In this document: piece after piece, positions 9,002 through 18,214 of the stretch
How positions within the stretch are numbered: position 1 is the stretch's first letter
Layout of the letters: each line of letters begins with the position of its first letter
Assembly (NCBI GenBank): GCA_002421685.1
Contig: DISB01000009.1
Span: 101,140-165,139, forward strand
Length of the DNA stretch: 64,000 nucleotides
DNA from: Bacteroidetes bacterium UBA6221
GTDB lineage: Bacteria > Bacteroidota > Bacteroidia > Chitinophagales > Chitinophagaceae
Reading direction: 5' to 3'
Made by a program: the position numbers and the translations under genes
Notes under the pieces: generated by a model
Seen by the model: only the letters and a program-made list of their open reading frames with translations
Database searches by the model: none
What the model was told of the DNA's origin: nothing

Positions 9002-9009
9002 TAAATTTG
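9002..9009 (+). promoter_or_regulatory. -7 promoter element of the htrA gene
   Basis: TAAATTTG matches the -7 consensus; a TTTG at 8982-8985 is a possible but close -33 box (16-bp spacer). An unusually good purine ribosome-binding site (AAAAAGGAGA, 9031-9040) precedes the ATG at 9047. Confidence 0.55.
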
Positions 9010-9046
9010 TCCTATAAGGGTACAAACGATAAAAAGGAGAAACATT

Positions 9047-10510
9047 ATGAAAAATAGGCTGATACCTGTAATTATGACCGCTGCTCTGACATCTGTTTTG
9101 ACATTTTTTGTGGCGGCCAGGTTTTTCGGGAATGCGGATATTGCAGTAATAGGAGACAAGACAAAAGCCATTCCCGTCAATTACGTCAATTATCCGGGGA
9201 ACGTAGTAGCCAGTACGCCACCGGCCGATTTTCAGCCGGCTGCGGAAGCGGCAGTGCAGGCGGTTGTTCATATTAAGACAAAAACAAATGGCAGGCAGAT
9301 AGTAGTGCGCAGGCCTACGATATTTGGCGATATTTACCAGGATATGTTCCAGCCTCCGCAAATGGGTGCAGGTTCTGGCGTAGTGGTATCCCCGGATGGG
9401 TATATTGTGACTAATAACCACGTAGTGGCAGGCGCTGACGTTGTGACAGTAACATTTAATGACCGTTACACAACCGACGCCAAGCTGATAGCCACCGACC
9501 CATCGACCGATATAGCCGTACTGAAGATCGATGGTGAAAACCTGCCTTATATGGAATATGGCAATTCAGAAGATGTGCGCCTGGGACAATGGGTGCTGGC
9601 TGTGGGCTATCCCCTTACACTGGATGCCACAGTTACTGCCGGCATTGTAAGCGCCAAAAGCCGGTCATTGGGCATAAACAGGACGCAATCGGCATCCGCT
9701 ATCGAGTCATTTATACAAACCGATGCCGCAGTTAACCCCGGTAATAGCGGCGGTGCTTTGGTAAATACTAAGGGCCAACTGATTGGCATCAATGCAGCCA
9801 TAGCTTCGCCCACAGGTTCATATGCGGGTTATTCATATGCCATACCTTCCAACATAGTTAAGAAAGTGGTGGAGGACATCATTGATTATGGCGCAGTGCA
9901 GCGTGCATACCTGGGCATCAGTTATATGGACCTGAAACAAGCTACTCCCGACCAGGTGAAGGAACTGGGCCTGGACCGGAACGAGGGTGTTTATGTAGCC
10001 AACATCACCGACAATGGCGCCGCCCAGAAGGCAGGATTGCGTACAGGCGACTTTATTACAGCCGTGAACGGAACGCCTGTAAACAGCGCGCCTCAATTGC
10101 TGGAACAAATAGCGCTGTACAAGCCCGGCGATAATATCAGCATTACTTACACAAGGAATGGCAAGGCAATAAAAACCACTGTACAGTTGAAGAACATTGA
10201 CGGTACTACCAAAATAGTCAAGAGCGATGCGCCCGCACGTGTGCTGGGCGCAAAGCTTCGCTCTTTGAACAGCAACGAATCGGGGGCCTACAATCTTGAT
10301 GGCGGCGTGTTGGTAGAAGACATAGAGGAAGGCCTGATAGCTGCGCAAACCGGTATGAAGAAAGGTTTTGTTATTACGAAAGTAAATGACACGCCTGTGG
10401 CCAATGTAGACGAATTGCAGGCTGCTGTAGCCGCAGCAGGCGATAAACTTCGCTTCGCCGGCATTTACCCCGGTACGCAGGGGTTATATTATTATGGCAT
10501 ACAGTTGTAG
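9047..10510 (+). CDS. HtrA/DegP-type periplasmic serine protease with two PDZ domains
   Basis: The 487-residue protein has an N-terminal membrane/signal segment (about residues 4-28). The trypsin-like domain carries His125 (VTNNHVV), Asp155 (STDIAVL) and Ser234 (PGNSGGAL). Two PDZ domains follow at about 285-380 and 405-480. HtrA proteases degrade or refold misfolded envelope proteins. The length is normal for DegP/DegQ. The gene is divergent from fusA and has its own promoter, a strong AAGGAG-like site (rare in this phylum) and a hairpin terminator. Confidence 0.93.
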   Translation: MKNRLIPVIMTAALTSVLTFFVAARFFGNADIAVIGDKTKAIPVNYVNYPGNVVASTPPADFQPAAEAAVQAVVHIKTKTNGRQIVVRRPTIFGDIYQDMFQPPQMGAGSGVVVSPDGYIVTNNHVVAGADVVTVTFNDRYTTDAKLIATDPSTDIAVLKIDGENLPYMEYGNSEDVRLGQWVLAVGYPLTLDATVTAGIVSAKSRSLGINRTQSASAIESFIQTDAAVNPGNSGGALVNTKGQLIGINAAIASPTGSYAGYSYAIPSNIVKKVVEDIIDYGAVQRAYLGISYMDLKQATPDQVKELGLDRNEGVYVANITDNGAAQKAGLRTGDFITAVNGTPVNSAPQLLEQIALYKPGDNISITYTRNGKAIKTTVQLKNIDGTTKIVKSDAPARVLGAKLRSLNSNESGAYNLDGGVLVEDIEEGLIAAQTGMKKGFVITKVNDTPVANVDELQAAVAAAGDKLRFAGIYPGTQGLYYYGIQL

Positions 10511-10561
10511 ATTATCCTAAATCATATACATCCTGAACTACGCATAACTTTAAGAAATTGT

Positions 10562-10592
10562 AATAGCTCCTTCTGTGGGGCTATTGTTATTT
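10562..10592 (+). terminator. Terminator behind htrA
   Basis: AATAGCTCC (10562-10570) pairs with GGGGCTATT (10577-10585), nine pairs with one G-U, followed by GTTATTTC. Confidence 0.5.
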
Positions 10593-10688
10593 CTATACTA
10601 ATGTTTTATACTTATCGTTGCTTTTAATAATGATGGGTCGATTTTGCCAATTAATTAAAGGGGAATTAGTAAACCAACGTAGAATAAC

Positions 10689-10696
10689 TATTTTTG
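10689..10696 (+). promoter_or_regulatory. -7 promoter element of darB-darA
   Basis: TATTTTTG fits TAnnTTTG and ends 23 nt before the GTG start at 10720. Confidence 0.55.
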
Positions 10697-10719
10697 CACA
10701 TCAAATTTATTATTGAATA

Positions 10720-11853
10720 GTGAGACCCGTATACATAACACGTCTTTCTAAATACTTGCCTAACGAACCCGTTGGTAATGAAGAAATGGAGAGTGTTTTA
10801 GGATTTGTGAATGAGCAACCGTCCAAGGCGCGCAAAATAGTGCTGCGGAATAATGGTATCAAGACCCGCTATTATGCATTTAGGGAGGGCAAAAGTACAC
10901 ACAGCAACAGGGAGTTGGCTGCTGCGGCGGTACAACAACTTTTTGATAAAGAACTTCCTATAGAAAAACTGCAATTACTGACTGCGGGCACTACATCTCC
11001 CGAGCAAATACTGCCGTCTCATGCAGCTATGATTCATGGCGAATTGGGCATTCATCGTATCGAACTGATGTCTTGTACGGGCGCATGTTGCAGCAGTATA
11101 CAAGGTATGAAATATGCCATGATGTCGGTAGCGAGCGGAATGACAGATATAGCAGCCAGTGTAGGCTCTGAGAAAATGAGTACCTGGATGCATGCTTCGC
11201 GTTTTCAGCCTGAGGCTGATAATCTTAAGAAACTTGAGGACAACCCAATTATTGCTTTTGAAAAGGATTTCCTGCGTTGGATGTTAAGCGACGGCGCCGG
11301 TGCGGCTTTGATACAGTCCGAACCTAATAAGGAAGGAATATCATTGCGTATAAACTGGCTGGAAATCACATCGTTCGCCAATGAACTGGAAACGTGCATG
11401 TACGCCGGCGCAGTGAAGAATGAGGATAAAAGCCTGACCGGCTGGAATGAAATGGACACCACGGAATGGTACAACCAGAGCGTATTTTCATTGAAGCAGG
11501 ATACCAGGTTGCTTGGCAACAATATCGTGCCTAAGGGCGGAGTTTACCTGGCCGAGTTGATGAAGAAGCATAACCTTACTGTTGACCAGGTGGATTATTA
11601 CCTGCCGCATATGTCCAGCGAGTTTTTCAAGGGCCAGATAATTGAACATCATCGCAGGATAGGTATGGATATACCGGAGGAAAAGTGGTTTTACAACCTG
11701 CCAAAAGTGGGTAATGTGGGCAGTGCCTCACCTTTCCTGATGCTTGAGGAGTTGTTTCACAGCGGCAGGTTGAAAAAGGGTGACAACCTGCTGGTGATGG
11801 TACCGGAGAGTGCAAGGTTTACTTATGCGTATATTTACCTGACGGTGGTATAG
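10720..11853 (+). CDS. darB: KAS III-type ketosynthase, probable DarB of dialkylresorcinol/flexirubin synthesis
   Basis: The 377-residue protein is a FabH-like thiolase-fold enzyme that starts at GTG. It has a Cys in GACCSSIQGM at the nucleophile position, His in YLPHMSSEF and Asn in VGNVGSASPF, the Cys-His-Asn triad of KAS III. The next gene looks like DarA, and such pairs make 2,5-dialkylresorcinols by condensing two beta-keto acyl chains, the lipid part of flexirubin pigments in Bacteroidota. The naming rests on the pairing and general likeness. A fatty-acid FabH role is less likely given the length and the neighbour. Confidence 0.72.
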   Translation: MRPVYITRLSKYLPNEPVGNEEMESVLGFVNEQPSKARKIVLRNNGIKTRYYAFREGKSTHSNRELAAAAVQQLFDKELPIEKLQLLTAGTTSPEQILPSHAAMIHGELGIHRIELMSCTGACCSSIQGMKYAMMSVASGMTDIAASVGSEKMSTWMHASRFQPEADNLKKLEDNPIIAFEKDFLRWMLSDGAGAALIQSEPNKEGISLRINWLEITSFANELETCMYAGAVKNEDKSLTGWNEMDTTEWYNQSVFSLKQDTRLLGNNIVPKGGVYLAELMKKHNLTVDQVDYYLPHMSSEFFKGQIIEHHRRIGMDIPEEKWFYNLPKVGNVGSASPFLMLEELFHSGRLKKGDNLLVMVPESARFTYAYIYLTVV

Positions 11854-11882
11854 GGTTTACAGGCTACTTTTTTTAATAAGAG

Positions 11883-12812
11883 GTGATGAAGCGAAAGATA
11901 CTGGTTATATATTATTCTCAATCGGGCCAGTTGCGCGACATACTGGACAATATCCTCTATGATATCCAACACAAGGTGGAAATAGATATCGCAGAAGTGC
12001 TGCCCGTTCAACCTTTTCCTTTTCCATGGAAGGTATCCTCTTTTTTTGATGCCATGCCCGAATGCGTGGAGTTAATTCCGTCGCCTATACAGCCAATTCC
12101 CGGGGAAGTATTGACCAAAGATTACGACCTTGTTATACTGGGCTATCAGCCCTGGTTTCTCAGTCCCTCTCAGCCCATTACTTCTTTCCTGAAAAGTGAG
12201 TATGCTGGAGTACTGAAAGACAAACCGGTGATAACTGTGATTGGTAGCCGCAACATGTGGCTCAATGCGCAGGAAAAGGTGAAGGAAATGTTGCAGAATA
12301 TTGGTGCCAGGCTGGTGGGCAATATTGTACTTACCGACAGGCACCCCAACTTGGTCTCAACACTAACAGTTCTGCGCTGGGCCTTTAAAGGACAAAAGGA
12401 AGCTTCCGGGTTGCTACCGGAAGCAGGCGTGCAATCGGCAGATATAAAAAATACCCAACGCTTTGGTATGCAGATATACAAACACCTGGAAGAAGGCAGG
12501 CTGGATGTGTTGCAAAAGGAGCTGCTGCTGCAGGGGGCTATACACCTCAATCCCGGCCTTATCGTTCTCGAAAAGAGAGGTATTAAGAATTTTAGAAAAT
12601 TCGCAAAATACATACGCGAAAAAGGTGGCCCCGGAGCGCCCGAAAGACTGGGCAGGGTAAACCTGTTTAAGCGCCTGCTCATAACGGGGATATTCGTGCT
12701 ATCGCCTGTATCGTCGCTCACCGCAAAAATACAGTTACAACTACAAAGACAAAGCCTGCTGAAAGACGTGCAATACTTTAAAAGCCTCAGGTACGAGCCG
12801 GGCAAACTCTGA
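11883..12812 (+). CDS. darA: Probable dialkylresorcinol condensing enzyme DarA
   Basis: The 309-residue protein begins KRKILVIYYSQSGQL, a flavodoxin-like opening found in Bacteroidota DarA proteins, and contains LVILGYQPWFLSPSQPI. DarA works with the ketosynthase DarB; in studied systems it is assigned to the aromatisation step of the resorcinol ring. It lies 29 nt behind darB on the same strand, so the two form an operon. A hydrophobic stretch near the C-terminus (RLLITGIFVLSPVSSL) could associate with the membrane. A role as a plain NADPH oxidoreductase cannot be excluded. Confidence 0.7.
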   Translation: MMKRKILVIYYSQSGQLRDILDNILYDIQHKVEIDIAEVLPVQPFPFPWKVSSFFDAMPECVELIPSPIQPIPGEVLTKDYDLVILGYQPWFLSPSQPITSFLKSEYAGVLKDKPVITVIGSRNMWLNAQEKVKEMLQNIGARLVGNIVLTDRHPNLVSTLTVLRWAFKGQKEASGLLPEAGVQSADIKNTQRFGMQIYKHLEEGRLDVLQKELLLQGAIHLNPGLIVLEKRGIKNFRKFAKYIREKGGPGAPERLGRVNLFKRLLITGIFVLSPVSSLTAKIQLQLQRQSLLKDVQYFKSLRYEPGKL

Positions 12813-12876
12813 TTGTCGGCTTACTCAGCCTTTATTTTCACCCTCTTTTGCTTTACCTTGCGGTAAATTTTCAATA

Positions 12877-14166
12877 ATGCAAAAGGATACCGTCATCTTC
12901 GGGTTGATACAGGAAGAACTGGAACGCCAGCGCCGCGGGCTGGAATTGATAGCGTCTGAAAACTTTGCCAGTATGCAGGTAATACAGGCCATGGGCAGCG
13001 TACTTACCAATAAGTACGCGGAGGGTTATCCCGGAAGGCGGTATTATGGCGGATGCGAAGTGGTGGACAAAACAGAAACACTGGCCATAGAAAGGGCCAA
13101 ACAAATATTTGATGTAGAATATGCCAATGTGCAGCCGCACAGCGGTTCGCAGGCCAATGCGGCAGTAATGCTGGCGGCGCTCAATGCCGGCGACGTTATT
13201 CTTGGCCTGGACCTGAGTATGGGCGGCCACCTTACGCATGGCTCCCCGGTAAGTTTTTCAGGCAAGTTGTACAATGCGTTTCACTACGGCGTGCGCAAAG
13301 AGGATGGCCTGGTGGACTATGATGATATGGAGCGCAAGGCAAAAGAGCATAAACCCAAAATGATCATCTGTGGTGCTTCAGCCTACAGCCGCGATTGGGA
13401 CTACGCACGCATACGCGAAATAGCTGATAAAGTAGGTGCGCTGATTTTGGCGGATATTTCTCACCCTGCGGGCCTGATTGCCAAACATCACCTCAATTCA
13501 CCTTTTGAACATTGCCATTTCATTACTACTACTACGCACAAAACCCTGCGCGGCCCACGTGGTGGCCTCATCCTGATGAAGCAGGATTTTGAAAACCCCT
13601 GGGGTATTACAGGGCCTAAAGGCGAGATTCGTATGATGAGCCAGTTGCTGGACCTGGCGGTATTCCCCGGCATACAAGGTGGCCCGTTGGAGCACACTAT
13701 TGCTGCTAAAGCTGTTGCCTTTTACGAGATACAGCAGCCGGAATTCGGCATATATACACAACAGGTTATCAATAACGCCCAGGCGCTGGCAAAGGCGCTC
13801 ATGGACAGGAACTACCAGGTAGTTTCCGGCGGAACGGATAACCACCTGGTACTGATAGACCTGCACAACAAAAACATTACGGGTAAGAAAGCTGAAAATG
13901 TATTGGTACATGCTGATATTACCCTTAACAAGAACATGGTGCCTTTCGATGACCGCTCTCCCTTTGTTACCTCGGGCATACGCATTGGCGTTCCCGCTGT
14001 TACTACGCGTGGGTTGAAGGAAGAACATATGCCGCAGATAGTAGATTGGCTGGACAGGGTGCTCATGTCACCGGACGACGAAACCGTTATACGGGCAGTT
14101 CGTGGCGAGGTGAACGAGTTTATGGCAACCTTTCCCATGTATGTACAGAATATGTCAACCGTTTGA
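12877..14166 (+). CDS. glyA: Serine hydroxymethyltransferase
   Basis: The 429-residue protein has the SHMT signatures ELIASENFAS, YAEGYPGRRYYGGCE and VQPHSGSQAN, and the PLP-lysine motif TTTTHKTLRGPRGG. It converts serine and tetrahydrofolate to glycine and 5,10-methylene-THF in the cytoplasm. Length and motifs are normal. It follows darA by 64 nt on the same strand, so read-through is possible, but a functional link is not implied. Confidence 0.97.
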   Translation: MQKDTVIFGLIQEELERQRRGLELIASENFASMQVIQAMGSVLTNKYAEGYPGRRYYGGCEVVDKTETLAIERAKQIFDVEYANVQPHSGSQANAAVMLAALNAGDVILGLDLSMGGHLTHGSPVSFSGKLYNAFHYGVRKEDGLVDYDDMERKAKEHKPKMIICGASAYSRDWDYARIREIADKVGALILADISHPAGLIAKHHLNSPFEHCHFITTTTHKTLRGPRGGLILMKQDFENPWGITGPKGEIRMMSQLLDLAVFPGIQGGPLEHTIAAKAVAFYEIQQPEFGIYTQQVINNAQALAKALMDRNYQVVSGGTDNHLVLIDLHNKNITGKKAENVLVHADITLNKNMVPFDDRSPFVTSGIRIGVPAVTTRGLKEEHMPQIVDWLDRVLMSPDDETVIRAVRGEVNEFMATFPMYVQNMSTV

Positions 14167-14251
14167 TAACAGATAGTTAATAGCCCGTATTTGTAAAACC
14201 TTAACAGCATCTTTCCGTATTTTCGCGTGTTAAGTGGTACAACCTAAGCTA

Positions 14252-16513
14252 ATGTTCAGAACGATATTTCAATACGCGGCGCTGGTCGCACTGCTCGTGT
14301 TGTGGCTGAGTGAACCTGTCTCAGCGCAGAAACGTAAGAAGAAGGACAAAGAAGAGGAGGAAGTGGTGATCAGTATCTATGATATTGATACGCTCATTAA
14401 TCCTATTCCCCTGCAGCGCCAGCTCTGGCACAACGGCCGCGGGCATATAGACGAGTTTCAGAACCGTGCTGATGCGTCCGACGGTACTGCGGACGGTTTC
14501 ATTACGGTAAAAGACGATTCTGTTTTTTCACGCTTGTTAACGCAATCGATTCTGAGAGATGTGGACCAACTGCAGGTGATGATTGAGAACTTGCCGGCGC
14601 AGGAAGCAGGTTGGGACCAGCGGACAGAAAACAACAATAAGCTTCGCTATTTGCAGGCTGTGGACGAGTTGTTGAAACGCTACCTGGCAGACCCCGCAGC
14701 AGACGGTTATTTCTACAGGCGCTCCGTTACCAATCTGAAAGATTTTATAATCGCTGATTTTGAGGGCAGGTCAGGGGCATTTATAGAGGATAATCTAAAC
14801 GTATATACCCTTAATAATTCCTCGCGCATCCTATCGCCCGAACATCCTGACAGGCAATACCTTTTCAGGGAAATGGGCCGCATGGAGCCGGTAATGATGA
14901 TAGACAAGTTGTCTGAATTCGCCACGCACTCGTATGCATGCGATGTAATAGCCGCTGCCGCCCGTGTTGTTCCTAACAAGGTATTCAACTATGCTACTTC
15001 GACCAGCGGCCTCCGTTACGTGGTGGAGAGTTGCCCCGATCCGTTGGTACGGGCCATTGTGCAGATAGCGCGTTATTCCAAGTCACCGTTGCGTGCCATG
15101 CCTTTTCTCAATGACATCTATACCGGCAAGAAGACCATAGCCGAAATAGATGCCATAGCTGCCGATGAAGATCTGTATTACCAGAACCTGGTAAGGCTGA
15201 AGCTGGAAAACGTAAGCCTGGGTGGGGATACTTATACGGACGAATTGCATTACCGCGGCCTGCGTTATGTGCGCGAGATGAATGATCTGCATGAAGAAAA
15301 ACCACCTGTGCGCTTCAAATGTATAGACGGTATGCCGCCGGAAGTGTTGTACTTCATCATGGTGTATGGCCAGGATGAAATATATACCAGCAGCTTTGTA
15401 GGTACGTTCAACCGCATGATGGAGCGCATGGGGGATATGAAAGGTAATGACCTGCTGGAAAAGGTTCATCGCGACAAATTCCGCACGTTCATACGTATGT
15501 GTGCGGGGTATAATACGCTAAGCGACTTCCTGGGTACCATGGAGCCGGCACAGAAGACGCAGATAATGAAAGACTTTATCGCCGGCCTGGAGAAAGGGAA
15601 AGACGACGACCTGGAAGATGCTGTAGATGTGGCAGACGCATTTGGAAGTATACGGGACGAAGAGTTGGCTGATTTCCTGCGCAATGAGGTAAAATATAAC
15701 TATGAACAATCGTACCGCAAGGGCAGTAAAAAAGGTGTGATAGTGTACGGATTGCTGGCTACCTTGTTTGAAGGTACCCGCAACAGCGATAACAGCGAGG
15801 CTGTAATGGCCCAGTCTGCAAAGCTGAAACTGTCGCCCATCAACCTGGTGCCTTATAACAACCTCGTAAGCGACTCAGGCCAGGTAGTCTATGAACAATT
15901 CTTTTTTTATGGTGATGAAGACGGGCGGGCATCTTATAATAGTTTCCTGACCAACTTCAGGGATAAAACCAAATGGACGATTGAAAAGACCGAATTCTGG
16001 ACCAAAATTACATCCATATCCGGCAAGCCGGTAGTGGTATATGCCAATATGCCGCTGGAAGAACCGGAAGACGAAGTTGCCATCGGCAAGCTATGCGACC
16101 ACCTGAAGGAAAATAATATTCACCCCACGGTATTAGTGCACAGGGGGCATAGCTACCATCTGCCACTTACGCTTGACCGATTGTCTAAAGAAAACAAGAT
16201 AGTGATATTGGGCTCCTGCGGCGGTTACCACAACCTGTCAACAGTGCTGACCAAAGCTCCCAACGCCAACATTATTTCGTCTAAGCAAACCGGCGCAATG
16301 AGTATCAACGAACCGATAATCAAGGCTATCAACGACCAGATTTCTTCAGGGCAGGATATCAACTGGATAACTACCTGGCAGGAACTTGGCGGCAATTTCA
16401 GCACATCGAACAAAGCCATCAAAGAAATGTTTGATGACTATATGCCGCCGCACAAAAATCTCGGCGCGATATTTATCAAAGCTTACAGGAGGCTGTTTAA
16501 CGCCGATATCTGA
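14252..16513 (+). CDS. Secreted protein of unknown function with possible caspase-like C-terminal domain
   Basis: The 753-residue protein has a signal peptide (MFRTIFQYAALVALLVLWLS to VSAQ) followed by a KRKKKDKEEEE linker. The middle is helix-rich with no domain I can name. The C-terminal 150 residues show beta-strand TVLVHRGHSYHL (His630, His633), strand KIVILGSCGGYHN (Cys656) and then IISSKQTGAMSINEPIIKAI, the order of elements in clan CD (caspase/CHAT) peptidases. Activity is unproven. The ATG at 14252 is chosen over the GTG at 14234 because it places the signal peptide at the N-terminus. Its stop overlaps the next start. Confidence 0.6.
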   Translation: MFRTIFQYAALVALLVLWLSEPVSAQKRKKKDKEEEEVVISIYDIDTLINPIPLQRQLWHNGRGHIDEFQNRADASDGTADGFITVKDDSVFSRLLTQSILRDVDQLQVMIENLPAQEAGWDQRTENNNKLRYLQAVDELLKRYLADPAADGYFYRRSVTNLKDFIIADFEGRSGAFIEDNLNVYTLNNSSRILSPEHPDRQYLFREMGRMEPVMMIDKLSEFATHSYACDVIAAAARVVPNKVFNYATSTSGLRYVVESCPDPLVRAIVQIARYSKSPLRAMPFLNDIYTGKKTIAEIDAIAADEDLYYQNLVRLKLENVSLGGDTYTDELHYRGLRYVREMNDLHEEKPPVRFKCIDGMPPEVLYFIMVYGQDEIYTSSFVGTFNRMMERMGDMKGNDLLEKVHRDKFRTFIRMCAGYNTLSDFLGTMEPAQKTQIMKDFIAGLEKGKDDDLEDAVDVADAFGSIRDEELADFLRNEVKYNYEQSYRKGSKKGVIVYGLLATLFEGTRNSDNSEAVMAQSAKLKLSPINLVPYNNLVSDSGQVVYEQFFFYGDEDGRASYNSFLTNFRDKTKWTIEKTEFWTKITSISGKPVVVYANMPLEEPEDEVAIGKLCDHLKENNIHPTVLVHRGHSYHLPLTLDRLSKENKIVILGSCGGYHNLSTVLTKAPNANIISSKQTGAMSINEPIIKAINDQISSGQDINWITTWQELGGNFSTSNKAIKEMFDDYMPPHKNLGAIFIKAYRRLFNADI

Positions 16514-17262
16514 TGAGTATAACAAGCCTGAAGGATATAAGCACAAAGGCCCCGGAGGGTTGGGATAAGGAAGCTACAAAGCAGAAGACCAGGGATATAC
16601 TGGAAGAACTGAATGAACTGCAAAACCTGCTGTACGCTGAGAACAGGCATAGCTTACTGGTCATATTTCAGGGTATGGATGCCAGTGGCAAAGACGGGGT
16701 AGTGCGCGATGTATTCACAAGTATGAACCCCACAGGCATCAGGGTATATTCGTTCAAAGTGCCTACCGAAGAAGAACTGTCGCACGATTTCCTGTGGCGG
16801 GTGCATGAAGTAACACCGCCGCGCGGTATGATTCATGTGTTCAACCGCTCTCACTACGAGGATATACTCGTTACCCGCGTGCATGGCATAATAGACGATG
16901 CTACAGCGCAAAAGCGTATCAAAGCCATCAACGATTTTGAGTACCTGCTCACAGAACACGCCAACACTACCATACTCAAGTTTTACCTGCACATCTCGCA
17001 GGAAGAGCAGCACGAGCAACTGGTAGAGCGTCTGAAAGAACCCAGCAAGATGTGGAAATACAATTCTAAAGACTTTGATGAATCGGCCATGTGGGACAGT
17101 TATATGAAGTATTACGAAGAAGCCTTCAACTCCTGCAACGACATCCCATGGCACATCATCCCGGCTGACCAGAATTGGTACAAGTCCTATCTGGTAGCCA
17201 CCATCCTCCGCGATACGCTCAAAGGCCTTAACATGAAATACCCCGGCATCAAGAAAGGGTAG
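16513..17262 (+). CDS. Polyphosphate kinase 2 family protein
   Basis: The 249-residue protein has the PPK2 Walker A motif FQGMDASGKDG (about residues 53-63), the FNRSHYEDILV segment and FYLHISQEEQ. PPK2 enzymes transfer phosphate between polyphosphate and nucleotides; single-domain class members usually phosphorylate ADP/GDP or AMP. The subclass cannot be fixed by eye. The ATG overlaps the upstream TGA (ATGA), so translation is probably coupled to the secreted 753-residue protein. Confidence 0.9.
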   Translation: MSITSLKDISTKAPEGWDKEATKQKTRDILEELNELQNLLYAENRHSLLVIFQGMDASGKDGVVRDVFTSMNPTGIRVYSFKVPTEEELSHDFLWRVHEVTPPRGMIHVFNRSHYEDILVTRVHGIIDDATAQKRIKAINDFEYLLTEHANTTILKFYLHISQEEQHEQLVERLKEPSKMWKYNSKDFDESAMWDSYMKYYEEAFNSCNDIPWHIIPADQNWYKSYLVATILRDTLKGLNMKYPGIKKG

Positions 17263-17301
17263 TTTATCACCGTTGTTGCGTCGCCTGACCAACAACTATC
17301 A

Positions 17302-18159
17302 TCACCCCACAAACTCCCCGATATACTCGTTCACCACACCAGGTTTTTCCAATTGTACAAAATGTCCGCAACCTGTCAACATTTCCAACCGGACATGTGA
17401 CATTTTAGCCACGGCTTCCTCCGCCATTGCCCTGGTAGTGGTATGGTGTATCAGCCTGTTGGGTATCAGCGCGTCGCGTTCGCCATATATTACCAGCACC
17501 TGCTGCTGAATGGTATGCAACCTGTCGTACACTGGTTCTTCCATCATTCCGTCAATACAGGCTTCCACCATTTTGCGGTAGCGGCTCAGGGGTTGGCTGT
17601 GCATCAGTTCTACCAGCTCCTGTAGCATAGCGTCTGCATATTTTGGGTAGTGGTAGAAGCTTGCATGTATGATCTTGCGCAGGCTGTTCTCTTCGGTGGA
17701 AAAGAAGTCGAAAAAATGCATACTCGTTTTATAGAGCGTTTTTTCTAACTGGCTGAAGGTTTCAAAACCAGCCGGCGCGCACAATACCAGCTTTTCGCAT
17801 ACGGTGGGGTGGTTAATCACCAGGTTCAGCAATACCTGTCCGCCCATGCTGTGGCCAACGGGGACTACGTTCTGCAGTTTCAGCTTTAGCATAAAGTCGT
17901 ACACGCAGCCTGAAAAGAAATTAATGCTATAGAGATAGTCGCCGCCGTCGGAATAGCCATTGCCCGGCAGGTCTATGGCTATGCAGCGGTAATGCTCTTT
18001 CAGGCTTTCAATATTCTTTGCCCATACGCCGGCATAGTTGGCCAGCCCGTGCACCATCAGCAGGGTAGTGTCACCCTTGCCCTCATCTATATAGGCCAGG
18101 TTACAGCCGTTGGAGAGGCGAATATATTGTGTTTTATATTTTGCGTATTTATAATACAT
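17302..18159 (-). CDS. Alpha/beta-fold hydrolase
   Basis: The 285-residue protein has MVHGLANYAGVW (oxyanion region), nucleophile elbow GHSMGG, Asp in YGERDALIP and His in GCGHFVQLEKP. Together these give a complete Ser-Asp-His triad and suggest an esterase, lipase or related hydrolase acting in the cytoplasm. The ATG at 18159 is preferred to an upstream TTG at 18177. It lies 55 nt downstream of the PHA synthase gene on the same strand, separated by a small hairpin, so a role as a PHA-related esterase is possible but only inferred. Confidence 0.85.
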   Translation of the reverse strand: MYYKYAKYKTQYIRLSNGCNLAYIDEGKGDTTLLMVHGLANYAGVWAKNIESLKEHYRCIAIDLPGNGYSDGGDYLYSINFFSGCVYDFMLKLKLQNVVPVGHSMGGQVLLNLVINHPTVCEKLVLCAPAGFETFSQLEKTLYKTSMHFFDFFSTEENSLRKIIHASFYHYPKYADAMLQELVELMHSQPLSRYRKMVEACIDGMMEEPVYDRLHTIQQQVLVIYGERDALIPNRLIHHTTTRAMAEEAVAKMSHVRLEMLTGCGHFVQLEKPGVVNEYIGEFVG

Positions 18160-18183
18160 TTGTTGTTTATATAACAAAATTGA

Positions 18184-18199
18184 TGCCTGTTTTCAGGCA
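18184..18199 (-). terminator. Possible weak hairpin behind phaC
   Basis: TGCCTG-TTTT-CAGGCA forms a 6-bp hairpin; on the minus strand it is followed by TCAATTTTG. It may terminate or attenuate between phaC and the hydrolase. Confidence 0.35.
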
Positions 18200-18214
18200 G
18201 GCACCAATTGAAAA

